DNA of 64,000 nt from Onchocerca lupi (lineage: Eukaryota; Nematoda; Chromadorea; Rhabditida; Onchocercidae): NCBI GenBank assembly GCA_028564675.1, contig JAOVVO010000099.1, positions 1 to 64,000 of the forward strand, read 5' to 3'. Shown in pieces: positions 35,925 to 48,739 of the stretch; the stretch's first letter is position 1, and each line of letters starts with the position of its first letter. The notes under the pieces were generated by a model. It was not told where the DNA came from. It ran no database searches and was given only the letters and a program-made list of their open reading frames with translations. The translations under genes were made by a program, and so were the position numbers.

Positions 35925-38900
35925 TTATAATGATTTGGCTACCTCTGGTGCAATTTGTGCCATGGAATCGTTCGTTTGTTTTTGATTGTCATTCGTTTCG
36001 TCCATAATATTTATACTTCCAGCGTGTTTAATGATATAAAGATCGAATATAGTAGATAGAAGACGGATACAAACATATGTGAAATGTAGTCGTTGACGTA
36101 ACAGTTTTGGTTCGTAAATCACACATGCACCCTTAAAAAAAGAAAGTTTTTATTTTTTTTAGAACAATTGTGGCATATGTTATGGCTTATGATGAAAAAA
36201 ATTTCTTGATGCGAACTTGTGATTATTAAAAGAATGATGATTCTTTGAATAGAGCTATCGATTGATGCAAACATTCAAATACAAAAATGAAAAGAAAGGC
36301 ATTATAGAAATAGAAAAGGCGATACCTTATCGTCAGGACATGTGTAATTCCAAACTAGGCATGTAGTATCCACAATAATTCCCCAAATAAATGGTGACGG
36401 TAGACTGGCAAACAGACTTACCATTAAACCTTGAAAACCAAGAGCAATACTTCGATGTCGCGGTGGCACTGATCTAAATACTTTGTTTAGGTAAGGCTAC
36501 TTTTGGGTATCATTAGAACAAATTATATGATTTGTTTAGCGTTCAGAATGACGGTCTTCAATAGATTCATTTCTATTACACTTATTAGAATTCGTTCAAT
36601 TATTTCTTTTTTCAAAAAAAAAAAGTCAATCTGTTGCTGTAATGAAAGTTACATTTCTTTCCTCAAAAGTAGTAAAACTTTAAAAATCGGTTATGAAGCC
36701 TTTTTTAATCTCATAGTTCTTCTAAAGAAAAAAAAAATGGCAACTATGATTTAGATCAATTATTATCGATTTTCGTTTAATTTTAGGCTTTTTAAGTTCG
36801 ATATTTTAATATTTTAAAAAGTCAAGCATAATGATGGATGAGAATAACCTTAAAATCAAAAGTATCCCTGGTACTATGCAGTTACCACCTGCAAATGATC
36901 CGATGATCATAAGAAGGCAAAAAAACATTGCTTTTAGTTTGCAATCATCCTGACAGTTCTTTCTCGATAAAATTTCTTCAGGTTTGCATTCGCATGATGA
37001 AAATTCCAATTCATACGTTTTCACATCAGTTATACTAACCTAAAATGAAATATTGAAAGCTAATTCTAGTTTTTTTTTCTTTTTTTCCATTTTCAATATA
37101 GGGAAATAAGTGGTAGATAAAAACAAATAAATAAACAAATGCAAACATTACGGCATCCTGCATGACAAGGCGAAAAGAAAGCATATCCGGATTTATCACA
37201 AATTGGATATAACGGTGCTGATTGACATCCGCAATTTGCATTACATAGTTGTTTGTAATTATAGTTAGTTGACCTGGAAATGGATTCAGGAAAAAGTCTC
37301 GAGATTTCAAAATGTTTAAATGTATGAAAGAAATAAAACTTTTCGACGCATAAAATTCATTAGGTTACAATTTAATTTCATGAACTTGATTATTTTGGTA
37401 ACTTCTAAGGAGAAATTTATGCTCGAACATGAAGAATTATTGATTCGCGGATAAGCGATTATTTCTGCAAATGCATGCATTGTGTTAAAGTATTCTAAGT
37501 AAGTTATATTTAAAAATTGGGATACTGTAGCAGTTTTATCCTCGCTTATCTATCTATTTTAGGGGTAAGGAAAACTGAAAACCTATTGTATCAAGGAATA
37601 GTAATATGAAAGCCTCTGAGGAATTCCTTCCGGTACAAGGAACAGTTTGTTTCGAAGTTTTCTTCTTACACGGAATTATTCTGTTTTAAGGTCAGAGTTC
37701 AAGCAAGAAATATTTGGAATAAAATGATGGCACGTACCTGCCATTAACACCAACTTGGTTTATTATCGAATAACAACCAAATAAGCCTTCACCGAAGAAG
37801 AGGGCAATGTTGACAACAGAAAAGATCAAAAGGAATATTGCTGTACCGCGACCGCTAAACTTCTGATGTCGTACAATTATGCCACCACTTATTGCACCTG
37901 CTGCAAGTCCAAATATACCAAAGGATGCTGAAATTTCGTTCATCTTCTTCGATTGAAATGCACCAGAAATGTAGCCAATTATCCAAAAAAAGACAAAATT
38001 ATTTCAACAAATAATTGTTGACTAATTTCCAATAAATATGCAGAAAATTAAGAATGTTTGAAAAATGATTTATTCAAATCAATATTTTGTGAAACTTAAC
38101 TAGCCTACCAGTGTAACATTTAGTAAACTAAAATTTTTCACCCTTTTTTTTTTTTTTTTTTAATGTTAATCTAATCTAATTAAGTAAGAATTAAGTTTTA
38201 TGATATTTTATTCTCATCCTTTTCATCTTTCCTATCTTTTCTTTTACTCATTATTGCCATTTGTTATCTCTCAATTGGAAAATTTATTCATGGCTATTCG
38301 TAATAATTTGAAACTAACCCATAAGTATATGTACATTGTATTGTGGTATACCATAATGAATTTCGAGATATTTGGGCAAAAAAACCATATAACCACGGAT
38401 TGCTAATAAATCAAGTATTCGAGCAATTAAGAGAGCAACAAATATTTTCGAATGTAATAGTTCTATATATGCTTCATAGAGCGCTGAAAATATTGATGAT
38501 TGAAAATTCATAATGGAAATAAATAATGACATTTAATTTTTTTTTTTTTTTGATAATAATTATTATAATTTTATATGGTGCAACAATTAGAACGTTTATT
38601 ATTGTTGCAATAACTAGAAAATCCTCAAATCATCCAATTAAGTTACTCCTGAAGTTTCTAAAAAGTTCTTCATTTACAGCATTTTTGCCTGCTACCATCT
38701 TTTCTTACTCTCACTTGTATTTCTGCTACAGTTAACCATGTTGATATTTGTAGTTGGTTTATAAGATTTTGCTAAAATTATTGATCCAGTTGATAAATGA
38801 TCAATATTTCATCATATTTGTATTAGAAGTCTACTTCTTTGCCACCAAATTTGATCATCCTCCAGCAATCTTTTGCATATTTTCACATTTTATTCACAAC

Positions 38901-41900
38901 CAATCCATTCTTTTATCTATTTTGTCACTAGTGATTTCCAAACTTATTCATTTGGCATTTGATTTTTTCAACGCATCAATCACACAGTCAATCAGTTACC
39001 AAGTTTTTCTATTTTCATTTATTGCTTCCGTGATTATAAAATGAATAAGGAAATTTGAAATTTTTATGTAAATTTGAATTTTAGTTGAAATTTTCATGTA
39101 AATTTTGAATTTCAATTGAAATTTTCATATAAATTTGAATTTGCGTCTTTTCATTAATCATAATTTAATCAGTGAGTAATCCTCAAAAAAAGATTTTTAT
39201 CCTCATTGCACTTAGTTTGTTTTAATCTGTTTCAGACCCGTTCAACTGTTTTTTCAACTGTTTTTTCAAGGATAAACTTTTTTTAATTGATAGTATCATA
39301 AATTTGGTTACTTTTAATGTTATTGACATATAATTATCAGAAATTATCGCCTAATGAGTGAATTTCGTTTTCCAATTTTTCATTTAATTCAAATTATTCA
39401 TGTAGAATACATCCTCATTTGGCTTGAATAAGTGCGAAAGTGTAAATAACAGAAATTAGTACGGAATCAATCTTCCAATTATCATCAATTATTTCAAGTT
39501 TGTTACCGACATTCAATTTTTTTATAATGTTGCTACATAAAATATTATACTAATAAACTTACAATTGAATTTATGCGTATAATAAGAAATCTTTTGCTTC
39601 TCATACTCAGTTTACATAAAAAAATAATTTGTTTTTCTCATTTTATAAATTTTCATTGTAATATTCACAATTACTAATATTATCATGATAATGATAATAT
39701 TTTTGATAATTTCATTATTTTAAAATAATGATAATTTCATTATTTTAATTGCTTTTTTCTTTCCTAAAGAGTGCCATTAGAATCAAATATCATGCGATAT
39801 GACAAAATTAGCAGAAAAAAATTGAACATAGTAAATACTGAAATAAATATGTAGTTATTTTTTAGAACTCTAAGCATTTGTCAAGTGATCCTATGCTTAA
39901 ATCAAATAATCCGACGGAAGATTTTTTTTTGATCATCGATGGAACATTTCTATTCATAAACAGGAATGGATATGTGATGATAAAAGCAGTAAAAATCGAG
40001 AAGTATAATATACGTAACTTTTCGATACGTGATTCTCATTATTAGCAATATTAATTAATAGTGGTTGGAAAAAAGACAAGAGATAATTAATTACAAACCT
40101 CTAAATTTGATATAAATAGATAATGATTCCACAGAATCATTATGATGATATTTATCAAACACTGGCATTTCCCTTTGCTCCGCGTCATTTTCACTGTTTA
40201 CAGTGCCAGATTGTGGTACTATTGCAGATTTGTTCATGAAATTGTTATTTTAGACAGGATTCTCGAAACTACCGATTACTATTTTCGTTTTATTTATGCT
40301 AATTTCAAAAATTATTTAATTTAAAAATGTTTAGATTTTCAAATATTATGGAAAATGCAAATTTTTTTACCTGAACGGGAAAAAGTACAGTGCTATTGAT
40401 GGTCCGATTAGCAACAAACCAATGAACAAAAAGCCCAACCACCATGCACCAATCCAATTTGGATCTTTTGCTGTCAAACTTGGTGGAGCTAAAAGTGTTT
40501 GCATATAATTCAAATTTCATTCAATAATTTGCCAAATTTTGATATTTTTGGAAATAGATAAATTTTAACTAATCATTAATATTTATCAATCTTAACCTTT
40601 GAACTGAATTAGATTTAATTTAGAAGGAAAGGATGATGCTTTTCTTATTCTATCAATGTAAGTTGTCATCTAATGCTTAAAATATTAAACTTTTTCCTTT
40701 GCAACAAACTCTTTAAAACTTGAAAGTAATCGAGATTAATTTATAATAAGCATTACATACGTTTTAAAGTATAGTAATAACTACTGCATAAACTTCCGAT
40801 CAGAAATCCGCATACGGGTCCTAGAATTCGAATAAAATTCACGCCAGCTAAAATATTTCCATTAATTTTTCCAGATAATTTAGAAACATCTGATTTATTA
40901 ACATTGCATGTTATTATGCAATATTTAGAAATTTTATTCAAAATGCTATTATTTTCTTTCTCAAAAATTAAAAATTAAAAAATCAAATTGCCGATTTAAA
41001 TGTCATTTTGTTGCTTTCTAAATATTACAATGGCAGATATCTTCAATTCCTCAGTGTAAAATATCATTTGGAATCATTCATTTTTATTTTTTATTTCAGG
41101 ATTTATTGATTGGATTATATAAAAGGTAAGCAATAATTTACCAACGGATATCGGAAGATTCTTTTTAGAAAAACTGTCATCGATCAATGGTACACCAAGT
41201 GACCAGGGCATACAACGACCAATACCGAACAAAATTAAGCCAAAAAATAGAACAATAATAGGCCTTAAATGTAACGATTTCTTACCACATTTACCTGCCT
41301 GAAAAAAAAATCATTTTTTTGATAATTATTGAAAAGCTAATAGTTCCCGGCGATAAATAATTTCATCTTAAATTTTTGGCAATCTATTCACAAAATATTA
41401 TCTCGAATTTTAATAGCCACAGTGACATATGATTGAACAAAATATTTTGTCAACGGAAATTGAGAAATTTTTTGGGAAAATCAATTATCATTGAATCAAA
41501 ATATATTATTGGCATTTGACATATTATCATTATTATTATCTTAGATAAAAACTGCTCAAATAACTTAGATCCATTTTGACTCATTCAGTATATGACGAAA
41601 ACATCGGAAATATGAAATAGTTTTTACCTTGATAATTTGTCTCATTTCATTGATAAGTTTTGAACAGTAAGCAAATGGTGCTCGAGCACTATTTTGTACT
41701 TTATCTAAATCATCCGATGTTTCATTAATCCTTTCGGTAACATATTCTTGTAGCAAACTTTTCACTTCCCTAATATCACTACTACTTGTGTTACCATCAA
41801 TTACCGTATGCATCTTTTGAATGATCTGAAATTTCATTAAATCACATTGCCATCTTCAAATGATCATAACTTTCCCATTTATCATAGATTCGAAGGAAAG

Positions 41901-44664
41901 ATAAATGGTTTATTTGTATCAATCACAAATATAACCATCCTTCGATCATTATTGATAGAATAGCTCCTTAGTTATCATCACAAAATTGTCTTCCTCATTA
42001 GTGACATCCATATGATTACCTTGGATAATAAGGCTTCATCTAATGTGTACTTATCATTGACCATAACCATTTCATTGCTTCTCTCTGAATATCCCGATTT
42101 CCATGATGATATCACATCATGAAGTGACGAATCGTTCAGTAGCATTATTTTTTTCAAGAAATCATCTTTTATGCTTTCATCTATACGATCTTTTATAGGT
42201 TCATAATCAAAAAATTGCTCTAACTTAGCATTCGGTGTCAACAGTTCGTTAGGTGGAAGTAGACGTTTCTGAAATTAGTCAAGAATTCTATTTTCAACAA
42301 ATTTTCGCACATAATTGCAACTTTTTTCCTTAATGTATTTGTTTAGTCAAAGAATAGAAATGGAATGAAGAAAATACATGCTTGAAATATGGTATAGTTG
42401 AGTATTTGTTGTTCAACTGGAAACAAAAAATTGGACGAAAAAATGAGCAAATGTGAAATTGCCGTTATCGAAGTACCGAAACCAATCCATTTAACTCGAT
42501 TACCTTTAGAACCAAAATATGACACAAAAAGAACCATAGGAATGTATATAAAATCACCTATAACAAGAAATGGCTAATATTATTGGCAATTAAAAATATT
42601 AATTGCAATAAAGTAGTTATAAATTATTTCACTCAAATAAACTTAAAAATTTTCATTGTGAAAAAAGTTATAGAAGTCCCAATTAATGTAAAAATAAAAT
42701 GCATAGTACTAGTTAGACAAAGACGTAAGTGCATTTTACGTTTGTACGCATAAAATTAAATTGCATTAACATAAAAATGTCGTTTAGTGTATGGAATTAT
42801 TATACTAACAAAGATTTTATATTTTAATCAAGTTAATTCAATTGTATAAACATTGGCTGAACTAAGCTTATTTATTTGTAACAAATTTAACAAAAATAAA
42901 AATTGTTTTTCGAAATAAAATATATCAGTTGAAAATTTTGGTTTTTTATAATTTCATATATCCTTTATAAATCGCTTACTTCTCAATCGTTTTTCTTTCA
43001 TTAATTTCTATCTGCTTCTGATATTTTTTCATATTTTAATATTTTTTGTAAGAAAGCAACAATTTTTAAAAAAATAAATCGCTTTTTTCTTCTTGTTGCT
43101 TACATGTTATGAGTAAGCAAAATATCCGGCAATAAAAGCGAGCTATTCATGTGTATATTTCAAACTTAAACTTGATCTTTTCTATTTATTATTTCTTGTA
43201 CCTAGCTGTCTTCTTTTTTTTCCAAATATCATTCGAATAACTTTTTTTACGATGGAATTCTTCCTTTTCTTTCTCTTTTTTTTGGAAATAAAAATTCACG
43301 CGGTACAATGGCAAAAGTTGCATTGAAGAAATTGGAAGGATGTTAGATATATTTAATGGATTTTTTGAGAATAGAATATGTAAGCTAATTGGGCATATAT
43401 ATAGTAGACAAGCAATCAACTATTTACAAAATTACTCTAGGCCTTTTTTGGATGTCAATTTAATTAACTGAATTTAATTGAATATCAACCACTGTTCTAA
43501 AAAGAAAAATTGTAGTACTTACTGGCGCTAACTATAAAACCGGACAGCTTTGATGGTATTTGAAATTGTCGTTCAATTGATTGGACCGTAGAAATGATAT
43601 ATGTGAGACTAGTCGATTCCACTAATAGAATAACCGCAAATAAAGTGAAAAATATATATGTGAAATTCACTTTTCTGAAACATTTGTAATTACTGTGTAA
43701 TGTTACGAATGCAGCAATTATGCATAACTTAAGTAAATTCTCATCAACTTAAATACTTAATTATTATTTATTCATTTACTTATCTTTTTTTATTTGTCTT
43801 TCCTCATTTTTCTTAAGAAAAAATTTAAATAATATACAAGTATATCGCATTGGTCCATTCTCTGACTGAAACAATTTATGAACAAATCTCGATTAACTTT
43901 GGCTCATTTGCAATTCATTGAGAGGAAGTACGGAAATTTTTAATTCCATTTGATTTTTTTAGCTGTGATTAGGAATGCGAAAAAGTATTTGCCTTTATTA
44001 CATATTGATTTTAATAAACAAATGCACTCATCTGTATCACTTCTTCATCTTCTAATATTTTTTTTTAAATGTTTGTTTCCTGAATTTACAGGAAAAAAAT
44101 CTTCCAGAAAAATTCGAGTTTATCACAAATGCTAAAGAAATTAGTTTATTGATCATGTAGATAGACGTCATTGGCAGCAACAAATCACTCTTCCTTATAT
44201 CATTCGAACTGAAATTCATCAATAATTGTCAAGTAACTTAATTTCATCATTTGTTTACTGCTATTTCTTGTCATATAATATTAGTAAACTAACTTTTTCA
44301 GGCCTGACCACATACTATCATTGTTACTTCCCAGTTTTACCATTTCGTAATGCTACCGAATTAGAATAAATTGCTCAGCAATATTTAATTAATTCCAATT
44401 GTATTTTTGGATTTGAAAATCGATAATTAGCATTTGAAGTTTCATTATCAATTTACTCATGCGATATAAAAGTTGTTATGATTGCAATGGACATAATGTA
44501 ATTTGTTTCTGGAAACTTTATGCAAGCCAAGAAGACATATTTGTTGATTTGTTACAATCAAATAATCCGTATTTTGCCTCCAGTAATTAATGCAAAATGA
44601 AATAATGAAAGAAAACACTCTGAAATCTAATCTTTGATTCACTGACTTACTCTTTTGCAATCAT
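35925..44664 (-). CDS. Solute carrier organic anion transporter (OATP/SLCO family)
   Basis: A 12-TM plasma-membrane uptake carrier for amphipathic organic anions. Exons found: 44664-44651, 43674-43523, 42557-42418, 42268-42020, 41825-41628, 41298-41142, 40847-40761, 40488-40371, 38483-38319, 37927-37738, 37273-37147, 37039-36849, 36473-36326, 36131-35925 (TAA), together about 714 residues. Family marks are VSYFGSKGNRVKWIG, the GIGRCMPWSLGVPLIDD block, the signature DPNWIGAWWLGF, FLPKYLE, and a Kazal-type cysteine loop (CGCQSAPLYPICDKSGYAFFSPCHAGC followed by CECKPEE; the first is given here as CGCQSAPLYPICDKSG plus FFSPCHAGC). The N-terminal exon supplies only MIAK plus part of a codon. Phases agree everywhere except 40488-40371 to 38483-38319, where at least one linker exon with length 2 modulo 3 is missing from my model. 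Boundaries at 42418 are weak. Substrate unknown. Confidence 0.88.
39055..39145. repeat. Three tandem copies of a ~30-bp AT-rich unit
   Basis: Units at 39055-39084, 39085-39115 and 39116-39145 each start TTGAAATTTT and end near GAATTT. They lie in the long OATP intron. Confidence 0.7.
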
Positions 44665-44666
44665 TT

Positions 44667-44677
44667 CTGGTTAAAAA
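44667..44677 (-). promoter_or_regulatory. Likely trans-splice acceptor of the OATP gene
   Basis: On the minus strand TTTTTAACCAG ends 2 nt before the ATG at 44664. The coding part of this exon is only 14 nt, then GTAAGT. Confidence 0.45.
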
Positions 44678-45034
44678 TCATGCGAAAGGTCAGTTTTTGG
44701 ATGACATGATATTTTCAAAACTAGCATAAAATGTCATATAATAAGTAGTTGAAACTTGCAACCATAATATTCGAAATGTAATTTCGATGACATAAGTAAA
44801 ATCAAGATGAGAGATGAATTCAAGATAAGAAACAAAAGGAAATGTAATATAAATAGAAAAAAAATTCCAAATTATAATATAAATAAGTGATTGGAAAAGA
44901 GAAAGTGAAGCGAAATATATCAGTATACTGAATTGGTTATTATATTAAAGGAAATAATTGTATGCAATATTACAAAATAATTTAATGAAATAATTATGTA
45001 TAAAATGAATTATTAATCGATAAATCCAAACAAA

Positions 45035-45640
45035 TAAAAACGTAAATCACTGTTGCTGTTATTTGGCACGTAACTTTGCAATCTCTTTACCGATTGTTTT
45101 CAAATTTTGACAGAATGTTGCATTGAAATTGGGATGCGTTTTTATCTCTACATATCTTTTTTTTCTTACCTATCGCACTTATGACATATAAAATTAAGTG
45201 AAATCGTGTCATCGTTTGCTGTTATTCGGTCCATAACTTTGCAAACTCTTCACCATTCATTTTCAAATTTCGATACACTTTGCATTTAAATAGATGTCTT
45301 TTTTTTTTATTTAGATACATTTACTTTTTTTTACCTGTCACACCTGTGACAGGTAAGAGTAAGTGAGTGGACACCGACTGATACAAGATTTCCATGCAAC
45401 GTCATATTCGAAATTTATTTTCATACAAGTTGCATTCGAAAGGCGCGTAACCGATTTTAAATTTTTGTACATAGGACCCGTTCTAAGCTTTTCGTTTATT
45501 TCTTGACTTGTGAAGTAGGTGAACGGATGAATTTATTGACCGCACGTAGACCGTTACTTGCCGCGTAACTTCGCAAACTTTTCATCGATTACTTTCAAAT
45601 TTCGATATTACCTTCCCTTCGAATAGGCGCGTGCAATCTA
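45035..45640 (+). repeat. 5' tandem array of Helitron copy A
   Basis: Three diverged units, starting near 45052, 45216 and 45559, share GCTGTTATTxGGxxCxTAAC, TTTGCAAACTCTTCACC, TTTCAAATTT and GCATTxxAATAGG blocks. One unit contains a palindrome, ACCTGTCACA-CC-TGTGACAGGT, at 45333-45354. The same units occur inverted at 50.8-51.56 kb. Confidence 0.75.
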
Positions 45641-45649
45641 TCTACTTTA

Positions 45650-46420
45650 GTTCATCCAAATAATCCTCGCAGAAGATCAAATTTAGGTCATCAAACTCGC
45701 GCAGCGGAAAGAATGCGACGGTTGATTGCAAATCAAATTAAGGAAGAATGGGCATCAACAGATGAGCGAACAAGACAAAAAATGGTTCAAATGCGTGCAA
45801 AACATGCAGCCAGACTTGAGGATGCAAGATTACGAGCACTTCGATTGTGTTCTGCAGCTTCAGATCTGCTTTGTTCTGACGGAATGAACGCGACAGACTA
45901 AGTGTGGCTGAAAGATATCAATAAGAAACAGGAGATCAGCGTCAAGCACGGCTCCATGTTCAGCGATTATTGGATGACAATCGCTTTGCTTTCCGGTACA
46001 ACCTAGCTGATGATTATAGTTTGAGCCAAAAATGTTCTCATCGGTACTATAGCTCAAGTGTGTCCTTATTGCAAGATTCTGAAATTTAATGGAGAAACGA
46101 AAAGAATGTGTTGTGCCGTCGGAAAAATTAAATTGCCTCATCCTGAAGAACTGCCAGAGCCATTGAAAACTTTGTTTGCCAGATATACTGCCGATTCAAA
46201 CCATTTCCTACCTATCATCAGGAAATACAATTCCTGCTTCCAAATAAAGTCGTTTGATGCAGAAATTGTAACAATACAATCCATGCAACTTTCAATGTGA
46301 ATGGACAAATTTATCACAAAGCCGGCTACCTCTTTCCGCTGGCAGATAGACAGCATAAATTCAACAGTCCGACAATTCAGTTGTACAGTAATCTTCTCTA
46401 TCAGCGACAAAGGAAAGGAT
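45650..46420 (+). pseudogene. Helitron Rep-protein N-terminal region, broken
   Basis: Read in three frames, this resembles Helitron proteins just before the Rep domain. Piece 1 (about 45650-45898) is a basic region ending in a stop. Piece 2 (46058-46297) contains CPYCKILKFNGETKRMCC, LPHPEELPEPLKTL and IRKYNSCFQIKSFDA, the typical zinc-finger-like and Helitron_like_N entry motifs. Piece 3 (about 46298-46420), in another frame, holds GQIYHKAGYLFPL. Several stops and frameshifts make it non-functional. The HUH nuclease motif itself is not present. Confidence 0.75.
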
Positions 46421-46619
46421 AACCCAGTCATCAGTTGCCTGGATATTCTCTGATAATTATTTGTTACGAAGAATCATTCTTCATCAATCAATAAAACCTT
46501 TCTCAACAGAATTCATCTCTAAAACACAAGGCAAAAAAACCTCTTCAAACTTATTGCTGGCCTTGCTTAATCACAATAGCAAGAATCAGTCTCCGATCCA
46601 ATCAAGCACGCAGAGTGTG

Positions 46620-46635
46620 GCTGGGTCCAGCTAGT
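46620..46635 (+). mobile_element. Helitron 3' terminus with subterminal hairpin
   Basis: GCTGG-GT-CCAGC (46620-46631) is a perfect 5-bp stem hairpin that overlaps CTAG (46631-46634), followed by T. Helitrons end in CTRR after a short hairpin and insert before T, so this fits a 3' end, although the hairpin is closer to the end than usual. Confidence 0.6.
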
Positions 46636-48256
46636 TGTATAGAAAATGAATGTAAAAAAATAAATAAATACAACTATGATCAGGGGGAGGATGTCAACGT
46701 ATACAACGTGCTGACGTTAGAAATGAGAGGGAGAAGGAAGAAAAAACGAGTTGACGAAATTGGTCATTAGCGTTTCCATATTGTCGAACAAAGAAAAAAA
46801 AACGAAAAAAAACTGGTTTAATTTCAAATTGAATGAAAAATTATTGATATTAAACGGTGTTCAACTTCCATCCTGTACCGTTCAGTTTTTTTAATTCAAA
46901 TAATTTCGAAATGTTTTATCTTGAAATTTTTTTCTTCATTTTTTTACTTAGTTCCATAAAAGCAAGTAAATGTCATTATTAATGTGACATGTGAATTTGT
47001 TTAATTTTCCAATTGAGACTTAATTTACTGAAAATAAAGATAGGAACATTTATTTTTGCCATTCAGAAATGAATTTAAAATGATATAAAATTATTGCCGT
47101 TCAGAATCTAAAAAAAAATTTTTAAAGGATTTTTTCGAAGGGACAAACTAACCTATTAATTCATTAATTTCAGAGGTTACAATGTGAGATTTTTTTTTTG
47201 AAAAAGCATCGTAAATTCGGCTGAAAGTTATGCAAAACTCTCGAAATATGGCGTACAAATCTAATTCCTTAATTCTCCTGACGAAATACCGTGGAGAAAA
47301 TGAAATGATTTCGTTAAACGAATAATTTTTCTGGTATTTTGGTGAATTTTTGAATGTCGATTCGATTGATCGATTGATTAAGTAAATTCTTTCCTAATAA
47401 AAGAAAAAAGTCAATGAATAAAATTGCCCGACTTTTTTATTGCTAAATTAAAAAAATGAGAATACAAAGACGGATAAAATATACAATTAGTTTCTTAGTT
47501 GAATAATAAAAATCTCCGATTTATTGATCAAATAATCAAAAGATTAAGGCTTATTTCTGTGCAAATTTGTTAGCATCAATATTATGTCCTCATTTTTGAG
47601 AAAGAGGAAAAGAAAAAGAATAGAGTTAACACCGATATAATAAATTATCACAGTAGTTCGTTTTTTTATTAATTTATTGGTTGATGATAATACTGATCGT
47701 CACCTGCTGCAATGAAAAAAAAAAAAAAAAAAAACAACTCTTTAATTTTGATTAATGACGTTTTTAAGAAGAAGATGTTGCATTGTATTTATTGACTTCT
47801 GCTCATTATTTCATTTCTGGTTTCAAGTAAACTTTCACGAAATATAAAAATTAAGAAGTTGAGAAGTATGAAATAAGATGGAAAGGATAAGTTGCGTTCG
47901 TTACAATTAATTAAAGCCAATATAAATCAAACAGCATCAGCATACCTACAATATTTTATCATAAAAGCAGAATAAGATAAGTATTTTTGATGGCGAAGCT
48001 GATGATGAATCGTTGATATAGCAAAAGGCTTCTTGGAGAAGACTTTTTTATTAATTTATTCTTTCAATAATAAAAAAAAAGCTCAGAATGAACATTTTTA
48101 TACTTCCTCTACTCTCTTTTTTTTCCAACCTTCTATTTCTTAACTTTTTCTTTCATCATTTTACAAAACTTTCGATTTTCTGAATTGAAAAGATATAAAT
48201 GCATCGGTTGACAATTATTATCAACAAATTCATCTTATTACTATTCACGTACTCGT
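46636..48256. other. Non-coding stretch between the two Helitron copies
   Basis: AT-rich, with an A run at 47717-47734. No ORF with a family signature, and no clear repeat shared with the flanking Helitron copies. Confidence 0.5.
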
Positions 48257-48490
48257 TTAAATTATATTGTTCATATTTATAATCTTATATAACGAATTTT
48301 TAAGTTTATCGTCGAATGTTTTTCTAGTCTCTTTTTGCTTCTTTTTGTTAATAAAGTAACCGTAGCCGTCCGGTCTAACTAGTTTATTAGGTTGATAATG
48401 CTTTGCATTTGCGGTTCCAGCTATCAACATAAATAAAAATGTAAATGTTAGTTTGTTTGAAATCCTAAATCTCCGAAGCTTTTCAAACAT
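48257..48490 (-). CDS. Candidate small secreted protein, unrecognised
   Basis: A 77-residue single-exon ORF. After a basic start (MFEKLRRFRISNK) comes a hydrophobic stretch LTFTFLFMLIAGTANA ending in an AxA-type signal-peptidase site near residue 29, then a basic, Tyr-rich mature part with RPDGYGYFINKKKQ. On the minus strand AGATCTCAG ends about 32 nt before the ATG, so trans-splicing is possible. I do not recognise a family. It lies just past the decayed helicase end of Helitron copy B, so it could be captured or incidental sequence. Coding status is uncertain. Confidence 0.35.
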   Translation of the reverse strand: MFEKLRRFRISNKLTFTFLFMLIAGTANAKHYQPNKLVRPDGYGYFINKKKQKETRKTFDDKLKNSLYKIINMNNII

Positions 48491-48739
48491 GCGCCTTATC
48501 TATACTAATTCAAAATCTGAGATCTTCGGAAGTTCTTATCTATTGCTTTGAATTTTTGAAAAAATGTTGTTTTCGATTGAATATACATTTCTTTATACTT
48601 TTTATTTACTTTTTATATGCATACTTTTTTATATTCTTCTTCATATACTTCATATATATACTCTTTAAATATATATATATTTTTATGTACACTTTTTATA
48701 TAAACACATTACTGTAACTCGGTCTGTTTAAGTGGTAAA

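Larger units (their letters stand above)
45035..46634 (+). mobile_element. Helitron remnant, copy A
   Basis: A rolling-circle transposon remnant in plus orientation. From 5' to 3' it has a tandem array of related units (about 45035-45640), a broken Helitron-type Rep-N-terminal coding stretch (45650-46420) and a 3' terminus with hairpin and CTAG (46620-46634). The helicase part is absent, so it is internally deleted. The exact 5' end (expected TC) is not clear; it was placed by where similarity to copy B begins. Confidence 0.72.

Noticed and set aside
35791..35985. 64-codon plus-strand ORF
   Set aside because: Overlaps the OATP last exon antisense and lacks any recognisable family.
48379..48383. 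CTAGT as a possible Helitron 3' end
   Set aside because: No convincing hairpin directly before it, it points the wrong way for copy B, and it lies inside the candidate small ORF.
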